A stretch of 64,000 nucleotides of DNA from Pyrenula massariospora (taxonomy: Eukaryota > Ascomycota > Eurotiomycetes > Pyrenulales > Pyrenulaceae): the NCBI GenBank assembly GCA_021030905.1, contig JAGFMI010000008.1, forward strand, positions 1,116,001-1,180,000. The letters run 5' to 3'. Below the pieces are notes generated by a model. That model did no database searches. It was given only the letters and a program-made list of their open reading frames with translations, and was not told where the DNA came from. This document shows positions 1-11,333 of the stretch, piece after piece; position 1 is the stretch's first letter, and each line of letters starts with the position of its first letter. The translations under genes were made by a program, and so were the position numbers.

Positions 1-323
1 GGCCATTCTTATCACAGTGCCATCTAAGAAGAATAGCTACTCTACTCCTATCGTACTATCATACCCTATTTGTAGACTTCGATGCCCTGAGGAGAGCACT
101 AGTCGGTCGTGTGAAAGATTTTTCTAAGTGATCATCATGCAATTCCGACTTTGTGTCTCAATTCTGCCATTCTAGTAACCTGACACCCCAACAGAACCGC
201 AACAAGCCGCAGTACAGATGCATAGAGTACAGATCTCCAGGAAGCAACATGCAAGGTAAGAGGCTCGGTATCATCACCAGCAGCCCTAGACTCCAACATA
301 AGCTCTCTTCGCAGACCGGAAGC
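1..323. other. window edge, no gene seen
   Basis: This stretch lies downstream of the MYND gene. The short ORFs here overlap each other on both strands and resemble no known protein. It is probably 3' untranslated or intergenic sequence. Confidence 0.4.
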
Positions 324-1699
324 TCAATACCCCCAAATGCGAACTGACTTTCTACTTGAGGGAATCCTCTCGTATGGAGATGGCAAATTCCACCATCTAT
401 CAGACCATTGCCCATGACAGTTTTTCTGCTCATTCCAGTAGGCTTCAAATCTCTGCTTGGAGCAAATTTCCATGAGCTGATATCGTGCATATAGAGGTAC
501 CTCCTGTCCTAGAGAGAACTCGTGTCCCGAAGCCAAGCGAGCTTGCCATTCATCGATAAACGGTCGAACGAAATCATTTATGTATTGACACATAACTACT
601 AAGTGCTCGGGTTCAAGCTGGCCGCCATCGAAGCGTACAACACTGATGCTACCGATCGTATTTCTCGTCCATCTGGGGGGTGTGAGACCCCAGGAGCCGG
701 TTGTCCACTAACAACGTTGAGAAGAAGATTCTCAGCGTAAATGTTGCAGCCCATGAGAGAATCGGGATCGACATTGGGGTCGACATCCTGGTTTGCGATG
801 ATTAAGAGAGGGATCCCGAGGAGATTCGCGATACCGCTCGACATGCGCAGATGATTACCATCGTCCACAAGAAGCTGTCTGAGAGTCGGCGAGGTGAAAA
901 CTGTTGTTGGGGAAAGCTGTTCCGCTCCAAAACAAGGCATAGCCACGCCGAGCGTTTTCGTCCACCAAGGAGAGAGGTGTAGCCGATCTTGGCTAAAGAA
1001 GTCGATGCAGTGTCGGACATCTTTCGCCTCGACATGCTGATATTCAGCGCCAAGTGTCCGTAACAGCATAATGGGCCCACGCCAGATTGGTACGGCCTCG
1101 CCAGACCTCGTGTAGGAAGCGATATCAGCGTTGACTGGAAGCGTAGAGCCCTGAATACTTACGACTTGCAATCCTTCATTAGGAGACTGCCTGCTATCAC
1201 GAGCTTGGACCATATTCTGGTGGACATAATGATACTGGATGCGCTCCACCGGCGCATTATCGAGAAGGGACGCAATTGATGTTTCGCGTTCTCTTTCAGA
1301 CAGTTCAGGAGCAAGACGAACCCACGTAAACTGAGGGCCGCGGCCACCACCTGGGAAAACAATGGCTCGTCGTTCTTCAATCTGATGCGCTTGGATGGGA
1401 CATGATGATTGGATTTGACAACAGAGGTGTCTATGAAGGGTCATGTCATTTTCGTAGCACTCTAAGGAACAGTAGGCCACACCACAATTCAGACAATAAA
1501 GTCTATCATCAAAAGGTCGGGGGCACATGAGACAGGTCTGGCGCGGTGTTCGGATTATGCCCGGAGGTGTTGCTGGGACTGTATCATGAGGTGACGATTG
1601 TATCGTGTCATAGTGTGACGTTGGGCTCCAATGCTGTTGTGTAGCCGGAGGCATGTTTCTTGCTGTGGCAATTAAATGTGGTGCTAGTGGCATAGACAT
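324..1699 (-). pseudogene. MYND-type zinc-finger protein, frameshifted
   Basis: The first frame starts at 1699 and codes a MYND-like Cys/His cluster at about residues 56-94 (CLMC, CLNCG, CSLEC, then HRHLCC). A long region follows that I do not recognise as a known catalytic domain. This frame stops at 599. From about 675 down to 324 a different frame continues with protein-like sequence (RNTIGSISVVRFDGGQ, then FVRPFIDEWQARL). The two frames meet at a run of six C on the minus strand (plus 675-680). One extra base there would give an open frame of about 458 residues. I found no intron with a matching phase. The cause may be a real frameshift allele, an assembly error or an unusual intron. MYND fingers usually bind proline-rich partners, and the function here is unknown. 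Confidence 0.6.
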
Positions 1700-3678
1700 T
1701 TTTCAGGGCTCTTGGAAGTGTGTGGTTCACTGGCTGCTGAACCCTTGGGAAATGTGTTCGACGCGAGCGAGTGTTTATCCGTGCAATACAGAGTGAAAGA
1801 GGCGATGGCTTATGGTGCAAGGCATGCAAGATTGATGGCTGCAGCAAGACAGAAGCAGTTGGGATGAATAAGAGACATGAAATGACATGTGTACAATAGC
1901 AGACTGTAAATTCTGAAAGTGGCTGAAAGATCACCTGGAGAATGGACATTTCGGATGAACCAGCCGCAAAAACTGATATTTTGAGGGCTGGAGGACTGGC
2001 ATAGGACCTCAAATAGGCATCTGTGTTTCCATTTGGGCTTTGCAAATCGCGGTACCCAGTCGGAGCAGCGTCCCGCAGTCTCTGCAGCCGATGCACAAGT
2101 CGCCGCCCTTCTTTAACGTCGCGGACAATCAACATGATCAGAGCCGTGCCTCACCACAACATTTTAGCTCGCACACAACATCTCGTCGGGGCAGGGTCAG
2201 GGATCGGCGTGGGAGATGCGTCCGATCTCGACTGGATGCCGCCGTGATCGTTTGATACCAGCCGCAGCGGAGGCCATGTTAGGGATCCGCCATACCAGTG
2301 CCGCTTCGCGAAAAGAAAGACCGGACTCACCTCATGATTTGGACATCTCAAGTCGCGGAAACGCTGATTTCTAGTTAGAAGGTGAGTAGATGCGGTGCCA
2401 TGTCCTGAACGCGAAGGGCATGCTTCTATATACTTGTTTCTCACTACCACTACTCAACCGCCGATTACTGTAGCGACAATAAACGTCTGAAAATGCGAGT
2501 CATTGATTTTCCCGGGGAAACTATCTCTCAGAATATACAAGTCGTACGCTCGGTGGCAATGATCTCGCTCAGCATGGAGACGGATCGTGGATAAACCGTC
2601 GATTCGAGCCAAAAAGGTAGACATCGGTCTATATTCCATGAGTGCATTTTGGGTCATCGAAGAGCTCATCTGAGGTAAATCTTCCCGAGCCGATCAAAAT
2701 AGGGATCCTGCAGGTGCGACGAATTTTCTTCCTCCGAAAGTTTTACTTCGCATATTTTAGACAAACGAGATTGTTTGATCGAGGAAGCCGAAGGGTTACA
2801 CTGCAACACGATGTCTCTTGTCATTCACTCTTGGGGGCACATTTCGTCTTCTGCTAATTTTCAAATTGTCTTTTATAATAAAGTCCAACTGCTGAGTGCT
2901 TGACCTTGACCCCGTCACAACGACAATGAGTGCTGATAGTACTCCTTGGCGTGCAAATTTTGCGGTTTTACGGTCTTGCAGTCACTAATTCGAGGAGGAT
3001 AGCCGACGTGAAGCAATTCGATGGAGCAATTTGTATATTATCTAAGATAGGTGAGACATGCATTTGGACGTTGGAATGTCAGGCTGCTAGCTATCGAGGA
3101 CCCAACGGTTCGCCCTCATCCAGCAGGAAGAACCAGACGCAGGACAGGAGTTTCAGTTTCAGAGCAAAATGGATTTTTGAGATGAAGGCTGTTAGAGGAA
3201 AGCGAAGATTTCCAAATCGACTTGCAAGCTTCCATGTTTATCTGCAAACGTATGAATGGCCAAAGACTTGAACTTTGTATTTGTCGGCGTTAAGAGCTCC
3301 TTTGCATAGGGCGAGACCTGAGGTTCCGGGTGCTCAAAGCGTTGATTGTGAAGAAGGTTGAAGCTATCAATTGATGAATCAAGCACATCAAACGAGCATT
3401 GCGCCATGTGTGTGTGATGTCCGAGCGTTGTACCGTTGTGGCTGTGCTCAAACCTTCACAGCTGTGGCTTTGTAGCGCATGACGCAAACTGTCGCATTCC
3501 TTCCACGGGCCAAACCTAGAAAAGGCTTTTGGTGCGAGCGGGCGAGGTCAGATTTGACGCAAAGCTAGATGTCTCGCACACCTGTGCCAGCCCTAGTTCT
3601 TCTTCAACCTGCCTTGTTGAATTTGCTCATTGTTACTGTGAAAATAATCAAGCCTTCTGTCGCCGACTTCTGCGCACT
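1700..3678. other. long intergenic region, no gene seen
   Basis: Nearly 2 kb lie between the divergent starts of the MYND gene and HET-C. It holds only short overlapping ORFs with no recognisable motifs. It must contain both promoters. I see no repeat or transposon signature. Confidence 0.5.
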
Positions 3679-6384
3679 ATGGCAGCATCAGCGAGAACGG
3701 TAATCTTGATAGCTGTCGTGCTGCTGGTGCTTTTACCAGCACAAGCTGATGCTTTTGGGGCCGGGAGTATGAGAATTGCCCATTGTCGCTAATGTTTGAG
3801 CTGACTGGGTACTAGACATCGCTTCGATTTCCGCCATTGAAGGCAAAAATTGGCGCCATGGCGATATCGAGGATATGCTTAAGACCATTGCCTTCATCAA
3901 AGGTCACAAATGGACTGGGATGATGATCAAACGTGTTTATTTTGGGTATGAGCTCTTCATGGGCTGGCCAGTAGATCTGATCCACTGACAACGTAAAGCA
4001 ACTGGCTCAGAGACTATTCGCAAGCAATGGACGTTGGTACTCTTTCAAAGACGCAGTCTGAAACTATTCGTATTCTTGTCTGGGTGCTGTCCTTTCTTAG
4101 CTTCGGCTACGCTACTGCAGAGTTCGAGGTCACGTCAGAAAGACTCGGAGTGTATCGACCAGAAGAGCACATCGATAATCCCAAAGACTACGCAGACAAT
4201 AAAGACGCTCGGCAATATGACCAGAGACTTCGCGGCCCAGTTAGACCAGTTGAGCTTGAAATTGATCCTGATACCGGCATGAAGAATTACATTGCCAATG
4301 AACGCGGAGACTGGGCTACCAGCGCTGGTTACGTCAAGTATAGCTTCACCCGAAGTATTCATTACGGCAGATTATACACCAACGGCCATGGTTTTTTCAA
4401 AGGTAAAGACGAAGACCTTGCGGAAGCCTTGAGGTGTCTTGGACAAGGCCTTCATACACTCGAAGACTTTGGAGCTCACACCAATTATACGGAACTTGCT
4501 CTCCGCGAGATGGGATTTAACAACATTTTCCCACATACTGGCACCTCTACGATGATGAACGTCCGTGGCCACCACGTATTTCCATTGGTGACTGGCACCT
4601 TTGGAATGGTTGACTTCTTCCATTCCGTTCTTGGAGAGGCCACGGATCACTTCACGCAATCCGAAGTTAATGAAATGGATAATGCCCTTGGCAGCGCTCA
4701 GAAGCAATCGACCACCTCGAACCCATGCGGTAACCTCGTTAAGCTCCTCTCGAAAGTGCCAGGCTGTGGTGATCTTTGCGCCGAGGCAGAGAGATTGCAA
4801 CAGACTTCTCAAGCCCAAGCACGCTCCAACGATATGGGTGGTTCATCTAGGGGCATGGACGGACAGGATGACTATAGTAGTAGCAGAGCGGGTCCTGGAG
4901 ACTGGCAACAAGGCGGTAACTATCAGCAGCCTGGTTGGCAACAGCAGCCTCAACAATACAATCAAGGATGGGATCAGTCCCAGCAAGGTTGGCAACAACC
5001 TCATCAAGACTGGAACCAGCCGCCTCCTCCGCAATGGGACCAGCATCAGCAACCTCCTCCACAATGGGATCAGCATCAACAGTCTCAACAATGGGATCAG
5101 CATCAACAACCTCAGCAATGGGGTCAGCCTCCCCAGAACTGGGACCAAACTCAGCAGACCCAGTGGCAACAACCCCAAGCACCTCAAACTCAACAGCCCT
5201 CTAATCCTCAACCCGACACCAAAATTCCAGGAACCTCCAACTTCGACCCCCAAAAAACCATTGCCCAAATCTACCCCATCCTTGCCTTCCGCGACAAAGT
5301 CGTCCGCACCATCTCCTCCATCATCGAAAAGATTCCTGGCCTCGAAGCCCTTGTCGACAAAATTACCGAGACCCTAACCATCTTCATCCTCTCCCTTCTC
5401 GCCCCCTTCATCCGCCCCATCATCAACATTGTCTCCAAACAACTCCAATCCGGCTCCAGCAGCGTGGTCGACGCCTCAGGCAAACACCAATACGAACCGT
5501 GGACCGACCCCCACTGCACCGACCCCACCCACTCCCTCCTCAGCAAAGACCACTTCTCCAACATCCTCAACCCCCCCGCCGGCGCCGTCGCCACCGAGAT
5601 CCTCAAATACGCCGCCTCCCGCGTCCTCTACGCCTGGCAGCACCCGGACATCCCCGTCGACCAGGTCCTGTCCGACATCCTCCGCGTCTTCCACCACCCC
5701 GCCCTCCGCGACACCGGCAACGAAGCCCACCGCAACATGTTCGACGCGGTCAAGCGCTGGGTCGACGCGCGCGCGGACCGCGGCGCGAACCTGGACCACG
5801 TGCTCGGCGCGGACGCGGTGCGCGCGGGCAAGAACCACGTCGGCGACCCGAACGTGGGGGATCAGGCGCACAACCATCTCCCGGGGGCGGCGGGCGTGCA
5901 GCACCACCAGCAGACGCATGCGCAGGGCCACGGGGGAAGCGGGTGGGCCGCGCAGCTGAACCAGTACACTGCGCCGTTCACCGGCGGACAGCAGCAGCAG
6001 CAGCACGGCGGTGGCGGCGGCGGGAGCCAGGCACAGGGCCCGCTGGGGCAGCTGGGCAATCTGCCCATCCCCGGGCTGTCGGACTTGAACAAGAAGATCA
6101 ACAAGTACTCGCACTTCGTGCCCGGCGGGCTTGGGGGAGGGGGACGTAGGGGGCTTGAGGAGGAGGAAGGGGGGAGCAGTCGGGAAGTGTCGCACGAAGG
6201 AGGGGGGATGGCGGAGCCGACGTATCCGCCGAGCGGGTATGAGCAGTACGGGCCGCCGCCGCAGGAGGGCGCCGGCGGGGGGTACCAGGGGAATTATTCG
6301 GGTGGAGAGTATTATGGGCAGGGCGGGTATGGCGGGCAGGGACAGGGACATGGACAAGGGGCTGCGGGGGAGTATTATCGTTGA
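3679..6384 (+). CDS. het-c: HET-C heterokaryon incompatibility protein
   Basis: Three exons: 3679-3766, 3816-3945 and 3999-6384, giving 867 residues. Both introns (49 and 53 bases) have GTATGA donors and CTGAC-type branch sites. The protein starts with a signal peptide (about residues 1-24, ending QADAFGAG). It then has the block typical of HET-C (NWRHGDIEDML, NWLRDYSQAMDVGTL, ILVWVLSF, ERLGVYRPEEHIDNPKDYADN). Residues about 375-476 are a Gln/Pro/Trp-rich tandem repeat with WDQHQQ units. The C-terminus is Gly/Gln-rich, as in the family. In Neurospora, HET-C alleles that differ in a short variable segment trigger cell death after hyphal fusion, together with a linked HET-domain partner. I see no HET-domain gene in this window. 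Base composition becomes much more GC-rich after about 5220. Confidence 0.95.
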
Positions 6385-6677
6385 TGGAAGATGGGGAAGG
6401 GGGCATCTCTGTGTGTGTTTTTGGAATTAGAGGTTTACTACCTACGGTGTTCTCTCTGTAGGAATTTGGAGTACGATTGAATGGAAAGCAACAAATATTG
6501 CAGTCTCTCTGTCGGACGTATCCTTTTTACATAACTACGGCAATTATCCATACAGCTTTTGACCCTAGAAAGCAGCTTCAAACAGCGCATGGAACCCTAG
6601 GTTGCTTTATAAAGGCCACAGTAAAAAATTATTATTATTAACGTAGTTTATTTCCCGAAAGGCGTCGATAGACAGCT

Positions 6678-8345
6678 TCAAAGCTTCACCCTCTCTTGGC
6701 TACTGTGTCCATCACTTGGCCGCCTCCCTCCATCTGGCGCAGGTCTCCCCCTGATCGGCGCAGAAGAGGTCAGGCTATGAGAGCCGCTAGGCCCAGACAT
6801 GTTCTCCAAATTCGAATTTGCGCCCACTGTACTGTTTTGGTTTCCACTAAAACCAGGTTGCCGTACATTAGGGTTCATTCCGTTCAATCTGGTCAGCCAA
6901 TTCACCTGAGCGCGTGTGCTAAACAGTGCAGCATTTGTGTGTGCAACGTCTTCTTTAAGCCGGAGCATATCATTGAGAACCATCATGTTAGCACGGGATT
7001 CTGATTCGTTGAATAAGGACATAGCGTCGCTGAGGGAGGTAGTGAGGTGGTCGATGCGGGAGGTCATTGAGATGACGTCTGAGCGGAGGGATTCGTGGAG
7101 GGAAAGAAGGTGATTAAAGGGGTCTGAAAGAGGAGGATGGGCAGCCTCTTGGTTTGAATCCTGAATGGGAACATGAGAGCCGGAGATAAAGGGCATCGAC
7201 GGAGATGTAGAAAGCTCAGACGAGTAAGCAGGGCGACTATCTGGTCGGGCAGGAGAAGGTATCGATGCAATATTCTGGGCTGTAGACCTTAGATCATCGA
7301 TGGCAGGAGCAACGTGTCTGGTCAAAATCTCCCATAACCTCTGGTTTCCGGTCAAGAGACGTTCGTTCTCAGATTTCTGGCGGCTAATTTCAGACTTCAG
7401 GCAGTTGATTTGCTCTGCCGAGGAGCTCAAATGTGGAGCGAGCTTTGCAAGTAGACAGTCGTTCTCATGTTGTTGGAGCTCACTTCCTGTTGACAAGACG
7501 TTGCACCCATAAGCACTCCCAGTGCATGCTTGTTTCACAGCTTTGCAACCATTGGCATGCGATATATGATCTTTTCGTCCACGAGACACACCACATGAAG
7601 GACATGCCGAGGCAGTGCAATTTTCAAGATGATGAGACAAGTCCTGATCTATTATCATTTCCTGGCAGCCAGCGCATTTGAACGTGCAGTGTCGACATTT
7701 CCCTTCAATGATGTCCTTCCTGTATGTTGTTCCTGAGCAACCAAGCTTCGGACACTTGACTCTTTGGAGGCCGCACAGAGCCATATGATAAGGAGCTGAT
7801 TCGCGTGTCATTACCTCCTGACAGCCTTCTGATCGATTCGCACAATGAACTTTTACATCATTGCACATGTTGACGATAATTCGCGGTACAGTCAAGGTAG
7901 TTGAAGCAGTCTCGGCGCGACATGTAGGGCACTGGTTTCTGGCGGGACCTTTTGTGGTGTATAAGTGTGAGTTGAAGCAATAGTTGCAGAAAATATGGTC
8001 GCAGGCCAATCGACGGGGCTCTATGAAAGGCACATGGCAAATTGGGCACATCAATCGGGCGTCGTAGTCGGGAAGGTAATCGAGAGAGCGGAAATCGAAC
8101 GCAGTGTATTCTGAAGCGGTGTTCTGGGTCGGCAGCGGCATTGTTGACAATTTCCTCGTTAAACCAGAGGTTGGCCGCGATCTCTGAAATTCGTCCGTTA
8201 TAAGCGTAGAAAAGTATGTCTGAAAGTCTTCATCATCCTCAGAAGTCGCTGAATTGCTTGGACGCGAGGAGGTAGTGGGCGAAGCTGAATGGAGGGTGTG
8301 CAGCTCCTCCAGTAAGGAAGCTATACCAGAGTCTTCTAGATCCAT
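6678..8345 (-). CDS. RING and TRAF-type zinc-finger protein
   Basis: This single exon codes 555 residues. A C3HC4 RING finger lies at about residues 99-144 (CPIC, CDHIFCNYC, CPTC). TRAF-type Cys/His zinc fingers follow to about residue 305 (CPKLGC, CRHCTFKCAGC, HHLENC, CPSCG, HENDC). After that come a short coiled coil (QINCLKSEISRQKSENERL) and a Ser/Pro-rich tail. The domain order suggests an E3 ubiquitin ligase acting in the cytosol. The substrate is unknown. The gene is convergent with HET-C and divergent from the SNARE gene. Confidence 0.85.
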   Translation of the reverse strand: MDLEDSGIASLLEELHTLHSASPTTSSRPSNSATSEDDEDFQTYFSTLITDEFQRSRPTSGLTRKLSTMPLPTQNTASEYTAFDFRSLDYLPDYDARLMCPICHVPFIEPRRLACDHIFCNYCFNSHLYTTKGPARNQCPTCRAETASTTLTVPRIIVNMCNDVKVHCANRSEGCQEVMTRESAPYHMALCGLQRVKCPKLGCSGTTYRKDIIEGKCRHCTFKCAGCQEMIIDQDLSHHLENCTASACPSCGVSRGRKDHISHANGCKAVKQACTGSAYGCNVLSTGSELQQHENDCLLAKLAPHLSSSAEQINCLKSEISRQKSENERLLTGNQRLWEILTRHVAPAIDDLRSTAQNIASIPSPARPDSRPAYSSELSTSPSMPFISGSHVPIQDSNQEAAHPPLSDPFNHLLSLHESLRSDVISMTSRIDHLTTSLSDAMSLFNESESRANMMVLNDMLRLKEDVAHTNAALFSTRAQVNWLTRLNGMNPNVRQPGFSGNQNSTVGANSNLENMSGPSGSHSLTSSAPIRGRPAPDGGRRPSDGHSSQERVKL

Positions 8346-8834
8346 GAATAGACAGACCTGAAACTACCTAGGTATTTCCCCGTGCGTTAAGTAAGGGTCG
8401 CATTCTTAAGGTGCAAGGCTTCGCAGAGGCGTAAAGACAAGGCTGGAAGGGAGGCACTCGAGGTTCTGGCGGGGAAGGTGTGGCGGAGAATCCTTGCTGG
8501 CGATCGCCGCTAAACTCGTCATCCGCTGCCCTGGGGCCAACCTCGCAGTGATCCTGGAGAGGAAGACACCTATCCCCTCATCAGCCTCTTCTCTCCCTAC
8601 CTGATTTGATCCTCTTTCAATTGCCTAAGAGACACAAGAGATTCGTCACCAAAGTTCGCTCCGTAGTTCGCCGTATTTACCGCCTCTCATCGTTCCTGAA
8701 GGTTTTCCTGACTGAGACACTCTGCCGCTAGTTGATCGAAGATTCAGCATCCTGCCTGCGGTCTCCTGCGTCGAACTCGGCTCGTCCTACAACCTTCTAT
8801 CCAATAGCCTAGGCAGGAGTTGCAATCTACTGTC
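8346..8834. promoter_or_regulatory. shared divergent promoter region
   Basis: This 489-base gap separates the starts of the RING/TRAF gene and the SNARE gene, so it must carry both promoters. I see no distinctive binding site. It is mildly pyrimidine-rich near 8580-8720. Confidence 0.4.
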
Positions 8835-9680
8835 ATGGCGTCCAAGCCCAATCAACTTTTCCTACTAGCCGACCATATCAAACTTTCTCTTCTCGAACGA
8901 CAACGAGCGATCTCTCTCAACCTAGCGCCTAATTCTCAAGATAGCCATATCTCTAGATCGTTAGAGTCATTGTGGGAAGGGATTCAAGCGGCAGAATCCA
9001 GCAATCCAGACCCATCCGAAGTAGCCCGTCTTCGTTCTCAGTATAACGATCTTTCCCGGCAATTTCACGGCGACAATCCTTCTTCAACTGCCGAAGAGAC
9101 AATATCTTCTCCAAATGACCCTTCTCTAGCTTCAGATTTCAAACACGCGAAAAGTAGACGACCTTCCTCTCCCAAGGCAACGTCACAGCCTCAACAACGG
9201 TCCTCGAGCTTAAAGCGCCCAGATACCACAAAACCAGTTTCCAAATCCGTCCGCTTCCGAGATAATCCCTCTTCCTCACCCGATTCCGACGATGAAGCCA
9301 ACCGTGCTGCTCTCTTCCCCGAGGGTCGATATCAAGACGACCCTACAGCATCGCCGTCGCCTGATCCGGCACAGATGTCTAACCAGCAAATCCACGCCTA
9401 TCATTCCCAAGTCTTACAGGATCAAGATGATCAACTTGATGTGCTTAGTCAGAGTATCGGAAGACAAAGACATCTGAGCATGCAGATTGGCGACGAACTA
9501 GAGGGACAAGTGGCGTTACTAGACGAGGTAGATCGGGGCGTGGATCGGCATCAGAACAGGCTGGACGGAGCAAAGAGACGGTTAAATTTCGTGAGCAGGA
9601 AGGCGAAAGAAAATTGGAGCATGACAACAATCATTGTGCTGATCGTCATACTTGTATTTTTGATAGTTATATTGAAGTGA
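8835..9680 (+). CDS. Qc-SNARE, Syn8-like
   Basis: The protein has 281 residues from the ATG at 8835, which has a better context (GTCATGG) than the in-frame ATG 15 bases upstream. The N-terminus looks helical. A Ser/Pro-rich linker holds SVRFRDNPSSSP. A SNARE motif at about residues 188-250 (LDVLSQSIGRQRHLSMQIGDE) carries the zero-layer Gln near residue 225. A single C-terminal membrane anchor ends in VILVFLIVILK with almost nothing outside. This matches syntaxin-8/Syn8-type tail-anchored Qc-SNAREs, which act in endosomal and vacuolar fusion. Tlg1-type is the alternative assignment. Confidence 0.82.
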   Translation: MASKPNQLFLLADHIKLSLLERQRAISLNLAPNSQDSHISRSLESLWEGIQAAESSNPDPSEVARLRSQYNDLSRQFHGDNPSSTAEETISSPNDPSLASDFKHAKSRRPSSPKATSQPQQRSSSLKRPDTTKPVSKSVRFRDNPSSSPDSDDEANRAALFPEGRYQDDPTASPSPDPAQMSNQQIHAYHSQVLQDQDDQLDVLSQSIGRQRHLSMQIGDELEGQVALLDEVDRGVDRHQNRLDGAKRRLNFVSRKAKENWSMTTIIVLIVILVFLIVILK

Positions 9681-9966
9681 AAGTGACTTCGGCGGGTACT
9701 GGGGAGGGTTCAATCGGCTTCGGAGACTTTGCTCTCTGCAGATGTGTATGATGATCAACGCCCATGAGTATCTATCTGATGTCTCTGAAATGACCCAGTC
9801 TAAGTAGCTTGCTGCAGCTGCGTTCAGAGTCCCCTTCAACTTCTCTAGATAAAGTCTTTCCAATAGTCGCTATACCCAACACCTTACTGCAGCCTTTTAA
9901 CATCGCTCATAGATCCTAGGATGATTCTTCACAGAAATGCCTCCCAGGAGGCAGTCACCACCTTTG

Positions 9967-10845
9967 TCATCGTGCCAACTCTTCGAGATCTTCTGGTTCT
10001 GTCTTCCACGCAAGCCAGGCCACCAAAATGACTGATTTGATCGCCGCAGCTGACCACAGCGCTCCAGGGAGCCCGATCTCACTGTGTGCCCATACTCCTC
10101 CAAGAAATGCGCCGAGCAACAGTAGTACAGGCGCTGCCGCTCTTCGATTCCTCTCCGGATTGGCGCTAAAACCCGCCATCAATTCCTGGTCCGAAAACAA
10201 ATCACAATAAATACTCGTCAATACCACACTCGTCAGGCTGCCGTACTGCAGTGCCCGACTCGTCACTGCTTGCCCACTGCTCTGGAAAGCCACCAGCCCC
10301 AAAGGTACTAATACATCCCAACTAAGCTCCTTCCCTTCCGACTTCCCTTTACCAGACATCGCATCGAGCGTAACAATCACCGCCGCCACAACAATCAAGC
10401 CGAACTGCATCGCAAAGCTCGCAAAGAGCACCCATCTCTTCCGTGGACTAAAGTACCGATGGAATGTACTGAAGCAAAAGCTGCCCAGACAAAAACACGC
10501 AATCGACGTAGCGGACTTGATCCAGCGGGTAGAGCCTCTCGGGTCAACAAGCCCAAGGCCGAGATAGACTGTGTTGCCGGTCTGCATAGAGACGAAGGAG
10601 CCCCATATGAAGACAGCACTGCTGTCAAGGAGGCCGGTGATTATGTAGGAGAGTAGGAGGAGGAGGTCAGCGCGATGTCGGGACACACGGACGTTGAGGT
10701 GTTTCCGCGCGCGGTGGTGGAAGGGTTGGCGGGTGGACATGGGTTTCGGGTTGGGGAGGAGTGTGGATGTTTCGCTTTCTGTATTACCATCGCCTCCGCC
10801 GTTGGGAGCGGAGGTAGGCAGGGTTCCGTAGTTGCTCGATGGCAT
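9967..10845 (-). CDS. DUF1275 (YoaK-family) membrane protein
   Basis: The start was set at the ATG at 10845 (MPSSNYGTLPTS), giving 292 residues. An in-frame upstream extension to 10911 seems less likely. After a polar N-terminus there are about six hydrophobic segments. The first carries the family hallmark GLLDSSAVF, followed by FVSMQTGNTVYLGLGL. A later segment reads GQAVTSRALQYGSLTSVVLTS, also typical. DUF1275/YoaK proteins occur widely in bacteria and fungi and have no settled function; a transport role is often assumed. The gene is convergent with the SNARE gene and divergent from the oxalate decarboxylase. Confidence 0.88.
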   Translation of the reverse strand: MPSSNYGTLPTSAPNGGGDGNTESETSTLLPNPKPMSTRQPFHHRARKHLNVRVSRHRADLLLLLSYIITGLLDSSAVFIWGSFVSMQTGNTVYLGLGLVDPRGSTRWIKSATSIACFCLGSFCFSTFHRYFSPRKRWVLFASFAMQFGLIVVAAVIVTLDAMSGKGKSEGKELSWDVLVPLGLVAFQSSGQAVTSRALQYGSLTSVVLTSIYCDLFSDQELMAGFSANPERNRRAAAPVLLLLGAFLGGVWAHSEIGLPGALWSAAAIKSVILVAWLAWKTEPEDLEELAR

Positions 10846-11333
10846 TGTGAGCTTTGCTCGGTGGAAGGAGGGGGATATGTTCAAGTGTAAGCATACAGGA
10901 TTTTTAAGCACACGAAAGCGCCTTTTGGAATTTCAGATTGGCATCCCTGCCATAGCAATCTGCCGAAGACGGCAAGGTGCTTCTGATTGTCAATAACGAA
11001 AAGAAGTGACCGTTGTGTATCGTCCGCCGGGAAGCTTGGGAGAAGCGGACTTCTGAAACGTATGGGAAACTCGGCAAGCGGAGCCTTGGTGACGTGATAA
11101 CTGGGGAGCCAATTGCCGAGTTATCTAAGGAAAATAAAAGACGAGGATGAAGAACCGTACCATCCCGGCAAAGTTGAGCAAAGCTCTCAAGTTTCAGCTT
11201 CTCTTTCTGTTTTATATCTCTAATTTTTCTTCTTATCATAGACGATAAAAGCTCGGTTCCGAGCTTGTAACTGCAGATCGCTGCAAAACCACGTTTTCGG
11301 GCGTTACGCAGCAGCCGCCACCTGCCCACCACC
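10846..11333. promoter_or_regulatory. divergent promoter region
   Basis: This 488-base gap lies between the starts of the DUF1275 gene and the oxalate decarboxylase gene. There are AT-rich patches near 11128-11140 and 11208-11245 but no motif I can name. Confidence 0.35.

Noticed and set aside
599-681. Intron joining the two MYND frames
   Set aside because: I looked for GT donors upstream of the C run, and none had the phase needed for the nearby AG acceptors at a normal intron length.
1608-2135. 175-codon minus-strand ORF upstream of the MYND gene
   Set aside because: It overlaps the MYND start in another frame and has no motif. It is probably 5' untranslated sequence.
5476-6357. 293-codon minus-strand ORF opposite HET-C
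   Set aside because: It mirrors the GC-rich 3' part of HET-C, is biased to Arg/Val/Pro and has no motif. It is a shadow of codon bias.
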